This document shows positions 33,321 to 45,639 of a DNA stretch of 64,000 nucleotides, one piece after another. The position numbers were made by a program, and so were the translations under genes. The stretch lies in assembly GCF_033958435.1 (NCBI RefSeq), contig NC_134138.1, forward strand, positions 192,359,298 through 192,423,297, in the 5' to 3' direction. The notes under the pieces were generated by a model. It had not been told where the DNA came from. It ran no database searches and saw nothing but the letters and a program-made list of their open reading frames with translations. This DNA is from Carettochelys insculpta (Eukaryota; Chordata; Testudines; Carettochelyidae). The number at the start of each line of letters is the position of its first letter. Position 1 is the first letter of the stretch.

Positions 33321-36300
33321 TACTGTTGCTTAGAATCTGCACAGATTAAGGTGAAATTGATCCTGTACACTGGTCCTGCCCATGCCAGCCTCTGTAACAC
33401 ATTAGTCCCAGTTAAGGCTTATTTTGAAATACATTCTCCAAGATAAGAGAAGAATAGATGCTAAATGATGGCTGGCAATCAGTTAAGATGATTTCTAGCA
33501 TATATTATGCATTAATAAATTAAAGACAGCATGTTCAATGAAAGATGTGTAGGAGGCATATTAAAAACTTTTATAGGAGTAAGGAAAAAAGTTAAAAGCA
33601 TTATATTTCAAAAGAATGAAGAGGAAGATTAGCACTAAGATTGTTTTTAATGAATACTAATGCTTAACCTCTAGACTAAGATTAAAGAAAAATGTTATCA
33701 CTCTCCCAAGAATTCTGTTTCACACTGCTGAAAGTTATTTTGTTTGGAAAGCAAAGCAGTTTCTCCCGGTGCATGAACGCAACCCTACACTATCGGTGCA
33801 GCACTGTTGACCACCCAAGCCGTAAGACTTTTAAATCTAATCAGTGATCTCTTAGTACACAACCCCAAAATATCAGCTGTTTTTAATGAAAGAACTGAGG
33901 AACTGCCAATATGTTTTGGCAAGCTAGAGAAATTGTACCCTGAAAACAAGATTTTTAAACTTAAATGCCTAAAAGTTAGGTGGGCTTTTCAAAGGTCACA
34001 TGCAATTTAGGATTTGAAGAACATGGGGTCCTAAATCATTTAGGTGCTGGTGAAAATGCCAGTTCTCAATCCCCATTTGGACACCTGAAAAAAATCTTCT
34101 GTTTCACCAAGTTGACTTCAGTGGGATTTGTGATGCTGTGCTCCTTTGGAAAAAAAAAATCAAGACATTTTTACTTGGTTATCTGAGTATGGATTTAGGA
34201 ACCTAACTTTTGTCTGGCAAATTTGAAAATGTTGACTGTGTCTTCTTGATTTTGCTGTGAATTTCAACTGAAGCAAAGCGCAGAGTTTTCACACAGCCAG
34301 CTAGTGCTCAGAGTTGCTGTTGCTAATGCATTGAAAGCCATTGTTATGTTACAATATCAAATGTATAAGAGGGCCAGAAGACAGCTGTGCTCAGAGGAAG
34401 CAACATTTCAGCAGATAAAAATAAGCCTTCAGTGAAGGTTCTGAGCCCAGGGCAGTGTTACATTTATGAACTCTTGCTTCTGTTTTCTCTTTTGTTCCAC
34501 TTCCAATTCTAATGTAAACTCTTTAAGTAGATTGTGTTAGAGTGCTCACCCACTGGTAAGCTAAGCTAATTGGGCTCAGTCTGGCTCTATTTCATCCATT
34601 CAGCCTCAGCGATTTCAGCGGGTTGGAACAAGCACAATGAAGGGCAGAATGGGGCCTGTGCATTCAATCAAAACAATACAACTGCATTTACAATCCATCA
34701 TTCATTCAACTACTCACTCAAAACATTAGATTAGTTACAACAATGGGCAGGCTACAATATGAAGGAAGACATATTAATAGAACTTATTCTTGCAATAAAG
34801 GAATAATGCAGATACAAAAAGATTGAAATGACCCTATGTATTTCAACCAAACCATATGCATTGTTCTTATCGTCTATCGCATTTAGGAAAGAAAATAATT
34901 CCTAGAACGCAACAAAACAAGGATTTCAGCTCAGATGAAGTACACATTATTATGCAACCACACAAAAATAGCTGCATAATATAAAAATAAATTAGGAAGA
35001 ATGTGAAAATAATTTGTAAGGCACGTAAATAATTGAAGAGAGAATATTTGATGGGTCAAAAAGCTCATTTTAGAATGTTTTGAAATTATTTCAATTAAAC
35101 AGAACAAATGTCATCACTAAACCCATAGGCATCTTATTGAGATCATCTGTAACTCGATGATGCCTGCTGAGGCAGACAATGAACATATGTTAATGTATAT
35201 ACACAGATATTTAAGGAAATAAATTTGTGAAATATTGGGAACTTTTCCCCTGTGAGAGTGGGGAAGGTCCCTTGAAAGATGATTGGTAAGAATCCCCGAT
35301 ATGTCCCTAACATTAGGGCTTGAAGAAGATCAGCATGCAGCCAGGAACTAAGAGAACAATTTCCGGAGCCAAAAATCACAAAATTAATTTGGTCTGGGGA
35401 GCTGTAATGATCTCCTGGGAGAAGAAAGTCTGATATGATTCAGATGACACGCAGAGTAGTTTTGCAACAGCAGTATGCCACCAACTTAAATGAAGTTATT
35501 TCCTACACCAGTGTAAAGGATAACAGAGTTAGGCTGCTCTAACGGTAGAGGTAACCAATTGGTTTTTATTAAATAACGATGGTAAACAAGGTATGTCAAA
35601 CAATAGAACAGAGAATGTAAATCAGACACTCAAGTTGATTCTCTCCTAATACACAACAAGGAGTCATTGAACTAAATTGAAAAGCAACACATTTAAAACT
35701 GATAGACAAAAATAGTACTCCACACAATATATAATTGAACTGTTAAACTCATTGTTACAAAATCCTGGACTAATTTGCTCAGGAAGTGGTGTCAGTGTCA
35801 CTAGATGGGACAGTATACCTCACCCAGAAGGTGTGTGGGTTATACTAGTGGACACCATGCTCTAGTTTTGTTGGTTTACACATTTGTGACAACTGTGAAA
35901 AATCAGTCTGCGGCATGCAAATGTCTTCATACGTAATGATCTGGAATTTCATTACAGAAGAAAATATAGAAGAGTTTATTAGAGTGAAAGACAATGGTGA
36001 ATGCTGTATGATTTAACATCAGATATTCTAGAGTTGATCAGAAGAAGAGAAGTTATTCCATAAGAGCCCTGTAACAGGTTTTTGTTTTTAAAAAACAAGC
36101 CTTAAATTATATAGATTAATAATATATACACAGAAAGTGTTCCAGGGACACAAAACATCCATGCAAAATTCCATTTATTCAAGAGTGGGTTGTTTCTTTT
36201 GTTGTTTTTGTGCATGCAAATAAACATGTTGTTTATGTGTTTCCACACTATTATCATGACAGAGCATGAACAAACAGACTTTGTAATGAGGCTGGTAGAT

Positions 36301-36390
36301 TTACATGACAATTTTGCAGTGCTGTCCTACAAGACATGAAGAAAGAACTGGGTTGATACATATCTCCTGCCTATGGAGAATGTTGAAGAT
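33321..36390. other. No feature recognised
   Basis: Three kilobases of AT-rich DNA with few frames. No repeat, TIR or exon recognised. Confidence 0.5.
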
Positions 36391-36392
36391 TA

Positions 36393-37150
36393 CAGTAAGG
36401 TCTCAGAGTATGCGAACCCAGAATACGCAACCCCGTGCTTGCACAGTTGACCCCCAATTCCTACAGTCAACACTGGAAATGCACAAATTCCAGTTGCACT
36501 TAACTCGCTCCCCCTGGCCCTGGCTCAACCTCACTGGGTCTGCACAACCCAGGCTCAGCCCTGCCCCAGTTCTGCTCACCACCAGTGCATAGCTCCTGCT
36601 CACCCGCCACCTCTGGCTCTAGCTAACCACCCCTCAGGCACGGCTCCAGCTCAACCTCCCCAGGCCTGGTTCGACACCCCCTGCCAGCTCACCCCCCATG
36701 CACAGCTCTGTCTCACCTGCCACACCCAGCTCTGGCTCCAGCTCCCCACCCCTCAAGCATGGCTCTGCTTCAATCCCTTCCCCACCTTGGTTTAAACTCC
36801 CCATGCATGGCCCCGGTTCCATCCTCCTGCCCTGGTTCAACCCCCCGCACAAGGCTCCAGTTCAACACCGCCCCCCCACCCTGGCTCAAAGCCCCCCATG
36901 GCCCAGCTCACCACCTGAGCAGGGCTCACCCCCGTGCACAACTCCGCCCCTCGCCCCCCCGCAGCCCTAACCCACCCCCGTCTTAACCCTTCCCAACTGC
37001 CCCCCTCATTCCAGGACTTATCTTTCAGCTGCTTCCCCGGCTGCAGAACGTGTGTTCCACTGGGGAAAAAGCCAGACACCCACTTACACAAAATCCAGGT
37101 TACAAGAGGGTACATGGAACAGAACCCTCATGTAACTCGAGGGTCTGCTG
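36393..37150. mobile_element. Tigger/pogo-like MITE with C-rich interior
   Basis: The left end CAGTAAGGTCTCAGAGTATG and the right end on the other strand CAGCAGACCCTCGAGTTACA share the CAG...CTC...TAYRYG pattern of Tigger-type elements. TA precedes the left end (36391-36392); the right flank is AA, so the TA duplication is at best mutated. From about 36480 to 37010 the interior is a C-rich degenerate tandem repeat of roughly 40-48 bp, with blocks such as CCTGGTTCAACCCCCCGCAC and CTCACCACCTGAGCAGGG. The 90-185-codon frames here come from this repeat. Confidence 0.6.
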
Positions 37151-37740
37151 AATATGATGCTCTCAGAATTTATGTGCCTAATCCTCAGTTGGTGTCATTT
37201 AGCAGAACTCCTTCAATCCATCTAAGAATATGCTTTTATGGATTTAGAGTGCTTAGATGTTCTTGTGGTGAAATTAAAAGATCAAGGATCTCTACTAATG
37301 TGTTACAACTGGAAAAGGTAAGACGGGATAACATGAACCTAATTCTTCACTTTAATCTCACAAACCTCACAACATACCCTGCTGCACTTAGCCAGCCAAA
37401 CAAAGAAGATGAATTAAACAAGGAAGAAAAGAGAAAGATGAAGTCTAATGAAGAAAGCTATAAATGCAGTCATGCTGTGGATTCTCTCTAAAGCAGTGTC
37501 ACTGCATTTGGGTGAGTACCCCTCATTCACATTGCAAGAGGTCAAAAACATCCCCAGAGGACAGAATACTGCAAACAATGTGCCTTCTGGGGAGAATAAT
37601 CAGCTGTTTAGAAGCTGAAAGGAATATTTCCATAAAACAGATACTCTATGATTTCTATAACGCATTTTTAAACTACTATGTACATTTAAGCCTTATTCTC
37701 TTTTCCTACCACTGAGATATAGCTAAGCTGGAACTGTAAC
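37151..37740. other. No feature recognised
   Basis: Nothing recognised. Confidence 0.4.
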
Positions 37741-38360
37741 TTTCAGGGCCAGCCTTAGGGCTGCATAGGGGCCTGGGCCAACTCCCTCCTGCCTCAGGCC
37801 CTGCCCCTGTTCCATCCCCACTCCACTCCAACCCTTGCCAAGCCCTGCTGCCATTCCACCCCCACCCTGCCTCTTCCCACTCCTGCTCTGTCCCCTCCCA
37901 CCTGCACTGCACCACTATCCTGAAGCCAAGAGACACAAGTAGAGGATTACAAGGCACCTGTTACAGGACTGCAGCAGGGGTCAGGCTCCCCTGCTCTCAC
38001 CAAGGCAGTGAGAGCTATGGGAAGGGCAGGGACTTAGAAGTTTCTCCACTTCGCCAAGCCCTGCGTTACTTGGGGATGTGGAGCAGGGCAGGCTAGGGCC
38101 ATGGCACTCCCCTTCCTGCCACTGCGGTAAGATAGCAGCCGAGCAGCACAGGCTGCTGGGTCACTCCACTTCTCACAGCTGCAGTGAGTGCAGGGTTGGC
38201 CAGGCTCCATAGGTAGTCCTGTCCCCCCAGCTGCCCTGCGTCCTGTGGGTAACATCGATATGGGGACCAAAGGGTGGTTGGGGCAGCTGTTGAGGGATCC
38301 CGCAAAGTGTGGGGCTTGGGATGGTTGCCCTGAACTGTCCTGTGGATGGGACGGCTTTGG
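37741..38360. repeat. GC-rich dispersed repeat starting CAGGGCCAGCCTTAGGG
   Basis: CAGGGCCAGCCTTAGGGCTG at 37745 resembles GCAGGGCCAGTCCTAGCC at 62880, which I take as the start of one family. GC content stays high up to about 38350, so frames are open on several strands; none has a domain. Confidence 0.4.
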
Positions 38361-38865
38361 CAATGTTATCGAGTCTCTCGATTATATTGACAGATTTACA
38401 ATTCTGTGTGGTTTTCATAAAGTTCCAGCTTTCGCAATCAGATTATTACTATGAGAGATTCTATGTGAGACTCTGAGCTTCCATTGTAATGTAGTTTGTA
38501 TTCTTCATGCTTGCAGAGAAAAGCTTGAAAACCAGGGCCATCAGTGCACCAACAGCCGCAGCAATAAAAAGAATCCCAACTTTCTTTGAACTCACTATGT
38601 TTAAGATACTCTCATGATGTGGGGGGCTTGGATAAGAATGTTTTATTGTTTACTGTAAGAGGTCCTGGTAGCCAATATTGATGTACAATGCCACCCACAC
38701 AACAGACTACGGGCCATCTCCTCTTCAGCCTTTTGCAGAGGACATCACTGCTAGCAGCTTTATTCTTGTGAAAGCCTCAGACTTGCTGAGTGCGAAGTCC
38801 CTCATTCCTGTATCCAGCCACTTGTGCTCTTTCACTTCCTATCACTCTCAGAAGTTAACCACTGA
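38361..38865. other. No feature recognised
   Basis: Nothing recognised. Confidence 0.4.
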
Positions 38866-38873
38866 TTAAACGT

Positions 38874-39093
38874 AACAAAGAAGGAGCCGTGCTAGTCTAT
38901 ACGCTATCAAAACAAAAAGCAGTCAAGTAGCACTTTAAAGACTAGCAAAATAATTTATTAGGTGAGCTTTCGTGGCACAGACCCACTGGTATGGCTATGG
39001 TCTGAAGAAGTGGGTCTGTTCCACAAAAGCTCACCTAATAAATTATTGTGCTAGCCTTTAAAGTGCTACTTGACTGCTTTTTGTTCTGACTAG
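38874..39093. repeat. Foldback dispersed repeat with 8-bp target duplication
   Basis: The left part AACAAAGAAGGAGCCGTGCT leads into an arm CAAAACAAAAAGCAGTCAAG... TTATTAGGTGAGCTTTCGTG... ACAGACCCACT (about 38908-38986). After a spacer of about 25 bp the arm returns inverted (about 39011-39090). TTAAACGT lies at 38866-38873 and 39094-39101. Left and right arms are about 80 bp and differ at few positions. The first 35 bp of the unit are present only once, on the left, as in the copy at 20861. Confidence 0.75.
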
Positions 39094-39150
39094 TTAAACG
39101 TGTGTTTACAGAAGAATTTTGAATAAGCAGTTTTCTGATACAGATCCTAG

Positions 39151-39620
39151 GGCTGCAGTTCTGCTACAGTGCTCTGTTGACAGAAGTCACTGTCGGAAGA
39201 GGTTTCCAGACAAGTCACTGTCAGAAGAGATTTTCCGATAAAATTTCTGTCGACCGAATGCGGGCCCACACAAAAGCCAATCGGAAAAGCCCTCCACTCT
39301 GTCAACAGAGCACCTGGACTGCCCAGCCACTCTCTCAACAAAACAGGCACCTGAAAGCACAACAGAGAGGGCTGCCCATTGTTCTGCATGCCCTTTTTGT
39401 CACAAGAAGGCCCCCCAGAGTAAGCACACAGCTTTTTTGTCAACAGAGTCTGTCGACAGCAGCAATATGCTTCGTGGCTGAGAGGAAGAACGCTGCCAGC
39501 AAAAGTGCTGAGTTTTGTCAACAAACTGTCAACAAAATGCATTTTGCGTGTGGACGTTCCACCAGTTTTGTCTACAAAACCAGGGTTTTGTTGGCAAAAC
39601 TTGCTCGTGTAACCATAGCC
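39151..39620. mobile_element. MITE, longest copy of the TTTTGTCAACA family
   Basis: The right end on the other strand reads GGCTATGGTTACACGAGCAA, close to the palindromic MITE end GGCTATGTCTACACGAGCCC. The interior repeats TGTCGACAGA/TGTCAACAGA many times in both senses, for example CTCTGTTGACAGAAGTCACT and GTCTGTCGACAGCAGCAATA. The left border near 39151 (GGCTGCAGTTCTGCTACAG) is less certain. The 175-codon plus frame across it is not a gene. Confidence 0.6.
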
Positions 39621-39911
39621 TCAGAAAGTCCCAGGATAGAATACACACAGCATTTAGAGACTTTCCATGTTTCACTTTTCAAAGGAAATGAGTATTGCTC
39701 GTGAACAAATTGTATGAGATTGTTCATAGATTATTGCAACAATGGGCCAAATTTTTGCTTCTAGTTTGGAGAGATGCCATGCCACCCCAGCAAATAACCA
39801 TTCTTGCAAGCATTTAGACGAGACAACAACAATCACGTGTTATTAATTTGACAGTTTCTGCCAGTCAGAATAGCAGAAATCTAGTTGTATCAGCTAATCT
39901 TACAGCTAATG
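39621..39911. other. No feature recognised
   Basis: Nothing recognised. Confidence 0.4.
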
Positions 39912-39919
39912 TTTTCACC

Positions 39920-40106
39920 CAGTGTTTACCAAAGTGCGGTATGCATACCACTGGTTGTATGTGAAAGGATTCAAGGGGTACACGGCAGAAAATAAATTAC
40001 TAAAAATCGGGGGGTAAGCACTAGGACGACACTGGGAGAGGGAGTATGCCGATAAGGCCAAAGTCCTGAAAGTAGCACACAAATGTTTTAGGTTTGGGAA
40101 ACACTG
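39920..40106. mobile_element. Short hAT-type MITE
   Basis: The left end CAGTGTTTACCAAAGTGCGG pairs with the right end on the other strand CAGTGTTTCCCAAACCTAAA. Flanking 8-mers TTTTCACC and TTTTAGGG share only the first half, so the duplication is eroded or absent. Length 187 bp, no frame. Confidence 0.6.
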
Positions 40107-41223
40107 TTTTAGGGCAATCATGTCTCAAAATCAGCTTGTGATGGTTCAGTCAAAGCAATCATATCCAAACCTGACCCCTACCCTGAGTCAACTTCAAATC
40201 CAAACATTGACTCCCACTAAAAATATTCTCAGGAGAACATTCCTCAGTCCATCTCTAATTATGATTATCAGAAAAGCAGACTAATAACTGGGTACGAGTG
40301 AATGAAGCCAAATGATTAGGCTGACATCAAATATTTAAGTGGGTATAAGGAATCTGTAAAACTGACATACTAAATGAGGCCCCTGAAGGAGACTGGAGAG
40401 AAAGCATCCTAGAGGGTTCCCTAAAGCACATCAATACTGGGAAATCAGTTGTTACAATAAATTTGTTCCAGGTTCACACAGAAGGGCCTGGGGATTTGCA
40501 AGTGGAAAGCGCCCTGCTTTATCTGGATCAGTTTTCATTTCCATCACTCCAGCCTCCCCCACACGTTTGAGAAATGCCATTTTGACACCAGGTTGCTGAC
40601 TTAATTCACAAGGTACAGAAGACAAGAGATGGAATACTGGTCCTTTAGAGAGCTTCTGCTAAAGTTGTAAAACTCAGTGAAAAATGGTATGGATTTGCCT
40701 TTTTGATAGGTCTGGGGATTATCTTCCATCATGGGAAAAAGTTATAAAATGATGTTCTGAGAGAATACCTGGAACTGATATTTCGAAGGGCTCCTTTTGA
40801 AAGGATGATTTATACATCACAAGACCAATGGGTCTTTTATCAAAGAAAATGGATTCTCTTTCTGAACTATTGAGAAAAGATTGATGGTATCTGATAGTAC
40901 AGTTCTATTTGTATATGTCATTCAGTGTAGGTAGATTACTACAGTTATATCAACTCAGTACCTATTGCATACACACAATACAATGCACATACTAAATTGC
41001 AGCTGAAGTTGTTTCTGGTATATTTAAGGAACCCTGCATGCAAGATTTTAGTGGAATGCTATTGATCATTATTCATCTTATTCTGCTGGAGTCTATTGAT
41101 CAGATTCCAATTAATTTTAGAACATGTGGCATGATAGATTGGCACCGAGAGTGTCATATATAGATAGTTTTATTTTCTTTCTATGAATAAAAAATAATCT
41201 ATGTGTGGGTATGTATCTACATG
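40107..41223. other. No feature recognised
   Basis: Nothing recognised. Confidence 0.45.
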
Positions 41224-41231
41224 CATGTACA

Positions 41232-41377
41232 CAGTGCTTTTTTGTGTCAATACTAGCTGGTACTGGGTGCTGGCACCTCGGCATCCCAAGGACCGGCTGC
41301 AGGCATGTGGGCAGGGAGCCAGCTGAGGACCAGCTCCTTTTTCATTTTTCTTATTTTTTTAAACAAAAAAATCAGTG
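41232..41377. mobile_element. Short hAT-type MITE with 8-bp target duplication
   Basis: The ends CAGTGCTTTTTTGTG and, on the other strand, CACTGATTTTTTTG pair, and the flanks are CATGTACA (41224-41231) and TATGTACA (41378-41385), 7 of 8 identical. The inside contains TAGCTGGTACTGGGTGCTGG and GGCACCTCGGC. Non-coding. Confidence 0.75.
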
Positions 41378-41385
41378 TATGTACA

Positions 41386-42427
41386 CATATAAAAATATAA
41401 GCATGATACACTATAGGCTGAGCCCACTCCCACCCAAGCCTATGATTAAATTCCCACTGACTTTAATGTGAGCACAAATGACCCATATATTGTGCAGGAA
41501 TGCCTTGAAAACTATACAGAGGCAAGGGTAATAGTTGGTGCGTGGGATTTATTTTTAAGGACAAAAAGCAATATACTGAGCTTTTCATCATAGTCAACTT
41601 TTCAAGAATACATTTCCCCCCAAGCATTAATGATGAAGATGTTAACATCCAATAAAGAGTTTCAACAGTCTGACCAAAATTTACTCCTGGTCTCTACTAA
41701 ATCAGTTAATTTTATGTGACATTTGTGATTTTGTATCCTATCAGCTTCCCCAAAATCTAGAGAGACTTCCAATGTAGATGAATAGAAAAATATAATTTTG
41801 CCTTAATTTTGTATGTGTACTTTTAAAAAAATACAAAAAATGGTGGTTTTGTGTGTCTTGTGCAGGTTACCTTTAAATGATAAGTTGCAATTCTTGCCTA
41901 AGATCATCCAAGACTGCACAAGGATCTGCCTGCTTTTTTGTAGACATTGGGAAGAGGGGAAAGGACAGCCATCTGCTTCTGTGCCATTCCCTTCCCCTGT
42001 ACTGCCCTATCAACACTTCCTTCCTCCCTCCCTACTCTCTGGAAGACATCCCATCAATCTGGGGAGCAGAAGGAAGAAGAGACAGGAGAAGAGTGGCTGT
42101 GACATGGGTGATGCAAATTTTACCCATCACCTCCCATCCCATTCAGCCTAAGCTAAAAAAAATCTCAGGCTGTAATAATTCTACAAAAGTTCTCCCTCTC
42201 TCCTGGCAAGCCCAGAGAAGAGGAGTTGCCCGGGTTAGTGTTAACGTGGAAACACAAGCTCTTGACAAAAATGGCCTCCCACAGCTACCCAGGCCTATTG
42301 TTGCTTCTTTTTGGACCCAGCAGTTAGCCAACATTTGGTGCCTTGCTGAGTTGTTTCTGTTGGGTAGAAAAAGTGATGATAGCTTCAGGTATATTCTTAT
42401 GCAAGCCTGTTTATTTACAAAGAATGC
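41386..42427. other. No feature recognised; long chance frame
   Basis: A 185-codon plus frame at 41877-42434 overlaps another of 112 codons and shows no domain. No repeat recognised. Confidence 0.4.
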
Positions 42428-42780
42428 ACAGTAACACCTCAGGGTTATGAACACCCCAGGAATGGAAGTCATCCATAAGCCTGAAATGTTTGTAACTCTG
42501 GATAGGATATTGTGTTTGTTCTTTGAAAAGTTTGCAACTGAGCATTAGACTTATTACAGCTTCAAAACTTTACTATGCAGAAGAAAAATGCCTTCTTCTC
42601 CCCCCGCATACACACACTTTTTTTTAGTAGTTTACATTTAACACCAGTATTGTGCTGCACTTCCAGGGTTTCGGGGGGGTCTCTGGTGATGCCTGATTAT
42701 TGTACTTCAGGTTCCAAATGAGATGTGTGGTTGACTGATCAGTTTACAACTCTGCTGTTCATAGTTCAGAGGTTCTATGG
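42428..42780. mobile_element. Tigger/pogo-like MITE
   Basis: The left CAGTAACACCTCAGGGTTAT and GAACACCCCAGGAATGG meet an inverted right end reading CATAGAACCTCTGAACTATG then AACAGCAGAG. Shared core is CCTCNGRRYTATGAAC. About 350 bp and non-coding. Another member of this type lies at 36393. Confidence 0.6.
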
Positions 42781-44184
42781 TACAGAGTCATTTCCCTGAG
42801 CACCGTTTAAAAAAAAAAAGCAGAAGCAAATCATGCCCTTGTTTGCAATTTTCAGTTCTGCCCCTCTGATTAGTTCTTTGCCCCAAGTAGTTCTGTCTCT
42901 ATGCCCCCACTCAGGGCACTCTGAGGACTCCATTCATGACTGCTTCTCTTGTGGTCTGTGGGGTCTTTACTTCTGCTGGCTTCCTCCCTCTCACTCACGT
43001 ATAGCTTGCCAGACGATGTTCAAACCCTTGGGTTTGCAATCAGGGAACCAGGTCAGGCCATGTGTCTTAGCACCTGACCTGGTCTCCCCATGAAGTCGAT
43101 TGCACTGGGCAGTAGCCACATCTCTTCTAGCTCTTACTATATAAAGGGGCATTTAATTGCTCTTCCATTGTTCCTGAAAGAACACTGTGCTTAGACACAT
43201 CTACTGGCTTTAACTCAGCCTGCAACTGTTTACAGATCAAAAACTTACAGTCACTAACACCTTCCACCCAATGCTATTCTCTGGGGAAGTGTGCCTCCTA
43301 ACGGAGAGAAAGGAGAGGAACTCCACAAGCCAATCCTTGTGGGGAAATCCTCCTTCCTTTGAGCCCTCCGCTATATTTCTTTCTATGCAATGGGACCGCC
43401 CTGGCTTAAGTGACTGGGTGTCATATAACTGTGTTGTACAGCTGGCTCTGGTGACTGCATGCTCCAAAGAGAAATTCTGATGAGCAGTGTAATATGCTGT
43501 ATTGTAATGGTGCGTAAAAAAGCAGATTGGTATTTTACCTATTTGTATTCTATTAGCCTATTCAACTGGACACAGCAATAAGGATGAGGATAAAGTCAGA
43601 GCTAAAGCTTCCGCAGAATTTGATCTTTAATGCAATAGGCTCCTGTGATATATTTCAATGACACCTCTAGCTTTTCGTTGTTTATATTTATTTATAAATC
43701 TCTAGATATGCGATGTTGTAAAAGGGACACGCCCCATTGCTCCTAAAAAGAGTTTTGTTTTTTCAGTGGTTTTTGCTGTAGTCTAGGTGCTTTGTTCTGT
43801 TGGGTTAATGTGGCATGTCTCTAACAAAGCCTTGGAAAATAATAATGTGATGGCAGTTTAGTATCATTAAACCTGATTAGCAAAGTGTGCTCACGAAAAT
43901 CCATAATTAGCTTGGAAGACAAGAAGATGGGGGAAGGGGAATTTTTGCCAAGAAACGACGATCTGGCCTCAGTTAACTGGATTTTTTTTTTTAACATGTA
44001 AAAAATTTTCCACAAAATCTTACTTTAACCTTTTCATCCTGAGCTTGTAAACATGTTTTCATGAAACATTCCAAATCTGCTAAAACTCTACCTTTTCCCT
44101 GAACGGTATGTTCACGTGTTTTAAACAATCTATTTTTTTCAGCCGCTGAAAACACAAAGAAGTGTTGAGCATCTTAGAGGTGAA
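42781..44184. other. No feature recognised
   Basis: Nothing recognised. Confidence 0.45.
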
Positions 44185-44265
44185 GAATGGTTTCATGGTG
44201 AGGGCACTAGCCTGAAATGTAGCAGATCTCACTTCAATTCCCCGTTCTACTTCTTTTGTCCTTCC
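44185..44265 (+). mobile_element. tRNA-derived SINE head, fragment
   Basis: TTTCATGGTGAGGGCACTAG has the shape of a promoter A box, and ATCTCACTTCAATTCCCCGT, about 30 bp later, that of a B box. The order and spacing are those of a tRNA-derived SINE head. No functional tRNA fold is claimed. Confidence 0.55.
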
Positions 44266-44883
44266 CCAGTGTAGATTACTGCAGAGGTCAATGAGCCTGT
44301 GCTCAGGGCCCTCAGCTAACCTGGCCACCCCAGGAGCCCTGGAACTCTGACCGTACCCCTTGCTCCTCTGTTCCCGCCATCCCCCAACCCCAGGAAGCCC
44401 ACCACCTGGGTAGGCCAGAATCCAGAGCTAGGCCAGAACCAGCCAGGGAACTCAGATCACTGTGAGGGTTCTGGACCCCTCACCAGGCATGGGTAGGGAA
44501 GTGGTGTGCCTGAGAGCAGCCCCAGCTCATATCCCTGTGCCCTCCAGGCAGGTGGGCACTGCCAGGGTTTAGGGACATTGGAGCAGTGCAAGATGGGCTC
44601 AGAGGGAGGGCACAGCCTTTTTAACAGCAACAACATCACCACCACCACCACCTGACTTACGGGAGCGCCTCACCACCAGCACCAGCCCCACTGCAGCTCC
44701 CAGCCCAGCGCACAGGTGAGCTCTGTTCCAGGCAGAAGGATCTCAGAGTGGAGAGGAGGAGGCTGCAGTGTCAACAGCCAGGGAAGGGACAAGGGCAAGG
44801 TGCAGGGGTGAACCTGAGGTCGCCTGCCACTGACCCACCCCACCCCCCATTTCTGCCAACACCCCAGCAGCGCTGCTCAGCTT
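44266..44883. other. No feature recognised
   Basis: GC-rich from about 44340 on; a short CAC/ACC run lies near 44635-44650. Nothing else recognised. Confidence 0.4.
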
Positions 44884-45639
44884 AGAGTCACCAACTTCCT
44901 GATTGCTGAAAACTGGTTACTCCTGCTCCGCCCCTTCACCCAGAGGTCCAATCCCAGGCTCTTCCCCAAGGCCCCGCCCTCGGCTCACTCCTCTCCCCAC
45001 CTCCCTCCATTATTCAGTCCCCCTCTACCCTGTCGCCTGCACCCTTCCTCGTCCCAGCTGGACTCACTTGCTGCCTGGAGAGCCAAGCTGGGAGGAGCTG
45101 AGGTGGAGCTGCCCATGGTGGGTGGCAGGGAGCAGCTCATGGAGTGCGAGTGTGAGGTGGGGGGCATACCAGGGCTGGAGAGTGGTCCCCAACACAGAGT
45201 GGGGTGGGAGCACAGCCACACAGGGTTTGGATAGGATCCCTGTCTCCTGGGCAGCAGCAATGCTGCACTTACCTCGCTGCCAGAGAGGCTGGAGCTGGGC
45301 CTGGGAGCCAGCCAGCCATTTCCTTCCACCTGCAGTGAACAGAGAGCAGCTCCTCCAAGCTCCACGAGCAGCGCAGCTGCTGTTCTTCCTGCCCTCCCAG
45401 AAGGGAGCCCGATTGCAGTGACTCCTGCTGCTGGAATTTTAGCATCCACTCTGCAGTGATGAGCGGACGCTGCCTGGTCTCCTTTAGACCAGACTTTCCA
45501 GTCATAAAACAGATCCCTGACAACGGTAACTAAGGCTGCATGGGGAAGGGGAAGAGGGTGAGAAGTGAGGGGAGAATGGGAAAATGGAGATGAGGGATGT
45601 GGCCCTCTGGTGACTTCCACAGGAGCAAAAACCTCCAAC
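44884..45639. repeat. GC-rich dispersed repeat starting TTAGAGTCACCAACTTCC
   Basis: The start resembles a repeat I know from reptile genomes (TTAGAGTTGCCAACTTTC type), followed by a pyrimidine-rich stretch with CCCCGCCC. The right end is not identified. Frames of 172 codons (+) and 217 codons (-) overlap fully; both are open because the region is GC-rich, and neither has a domain. Confidence 0.4.

Noticed and set aside
36934..37491. Plus frame of 185 codons
   Set aside because: Starts in the C-rich array of a MITE and runs out of its right end, so it is not a natural protein.
39177..39704. Plus frame of 175 codons
   Set aside because: Covers a MITE with repeated TGTCAACAGA text; the apparent Ser/Thr/Gln-rich protein is the repeat.
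41877..42434. Plus frame of 185 codons
   Set aside because: No domain, overlaps another open frame, ends in the next MITE.
44903..45638. Overlapping frames of 172 (+) and 217 (-) codons
   Set aside because: Both strands open because of GC-rich repeat sequence; no conserved motif and no splice-site support.
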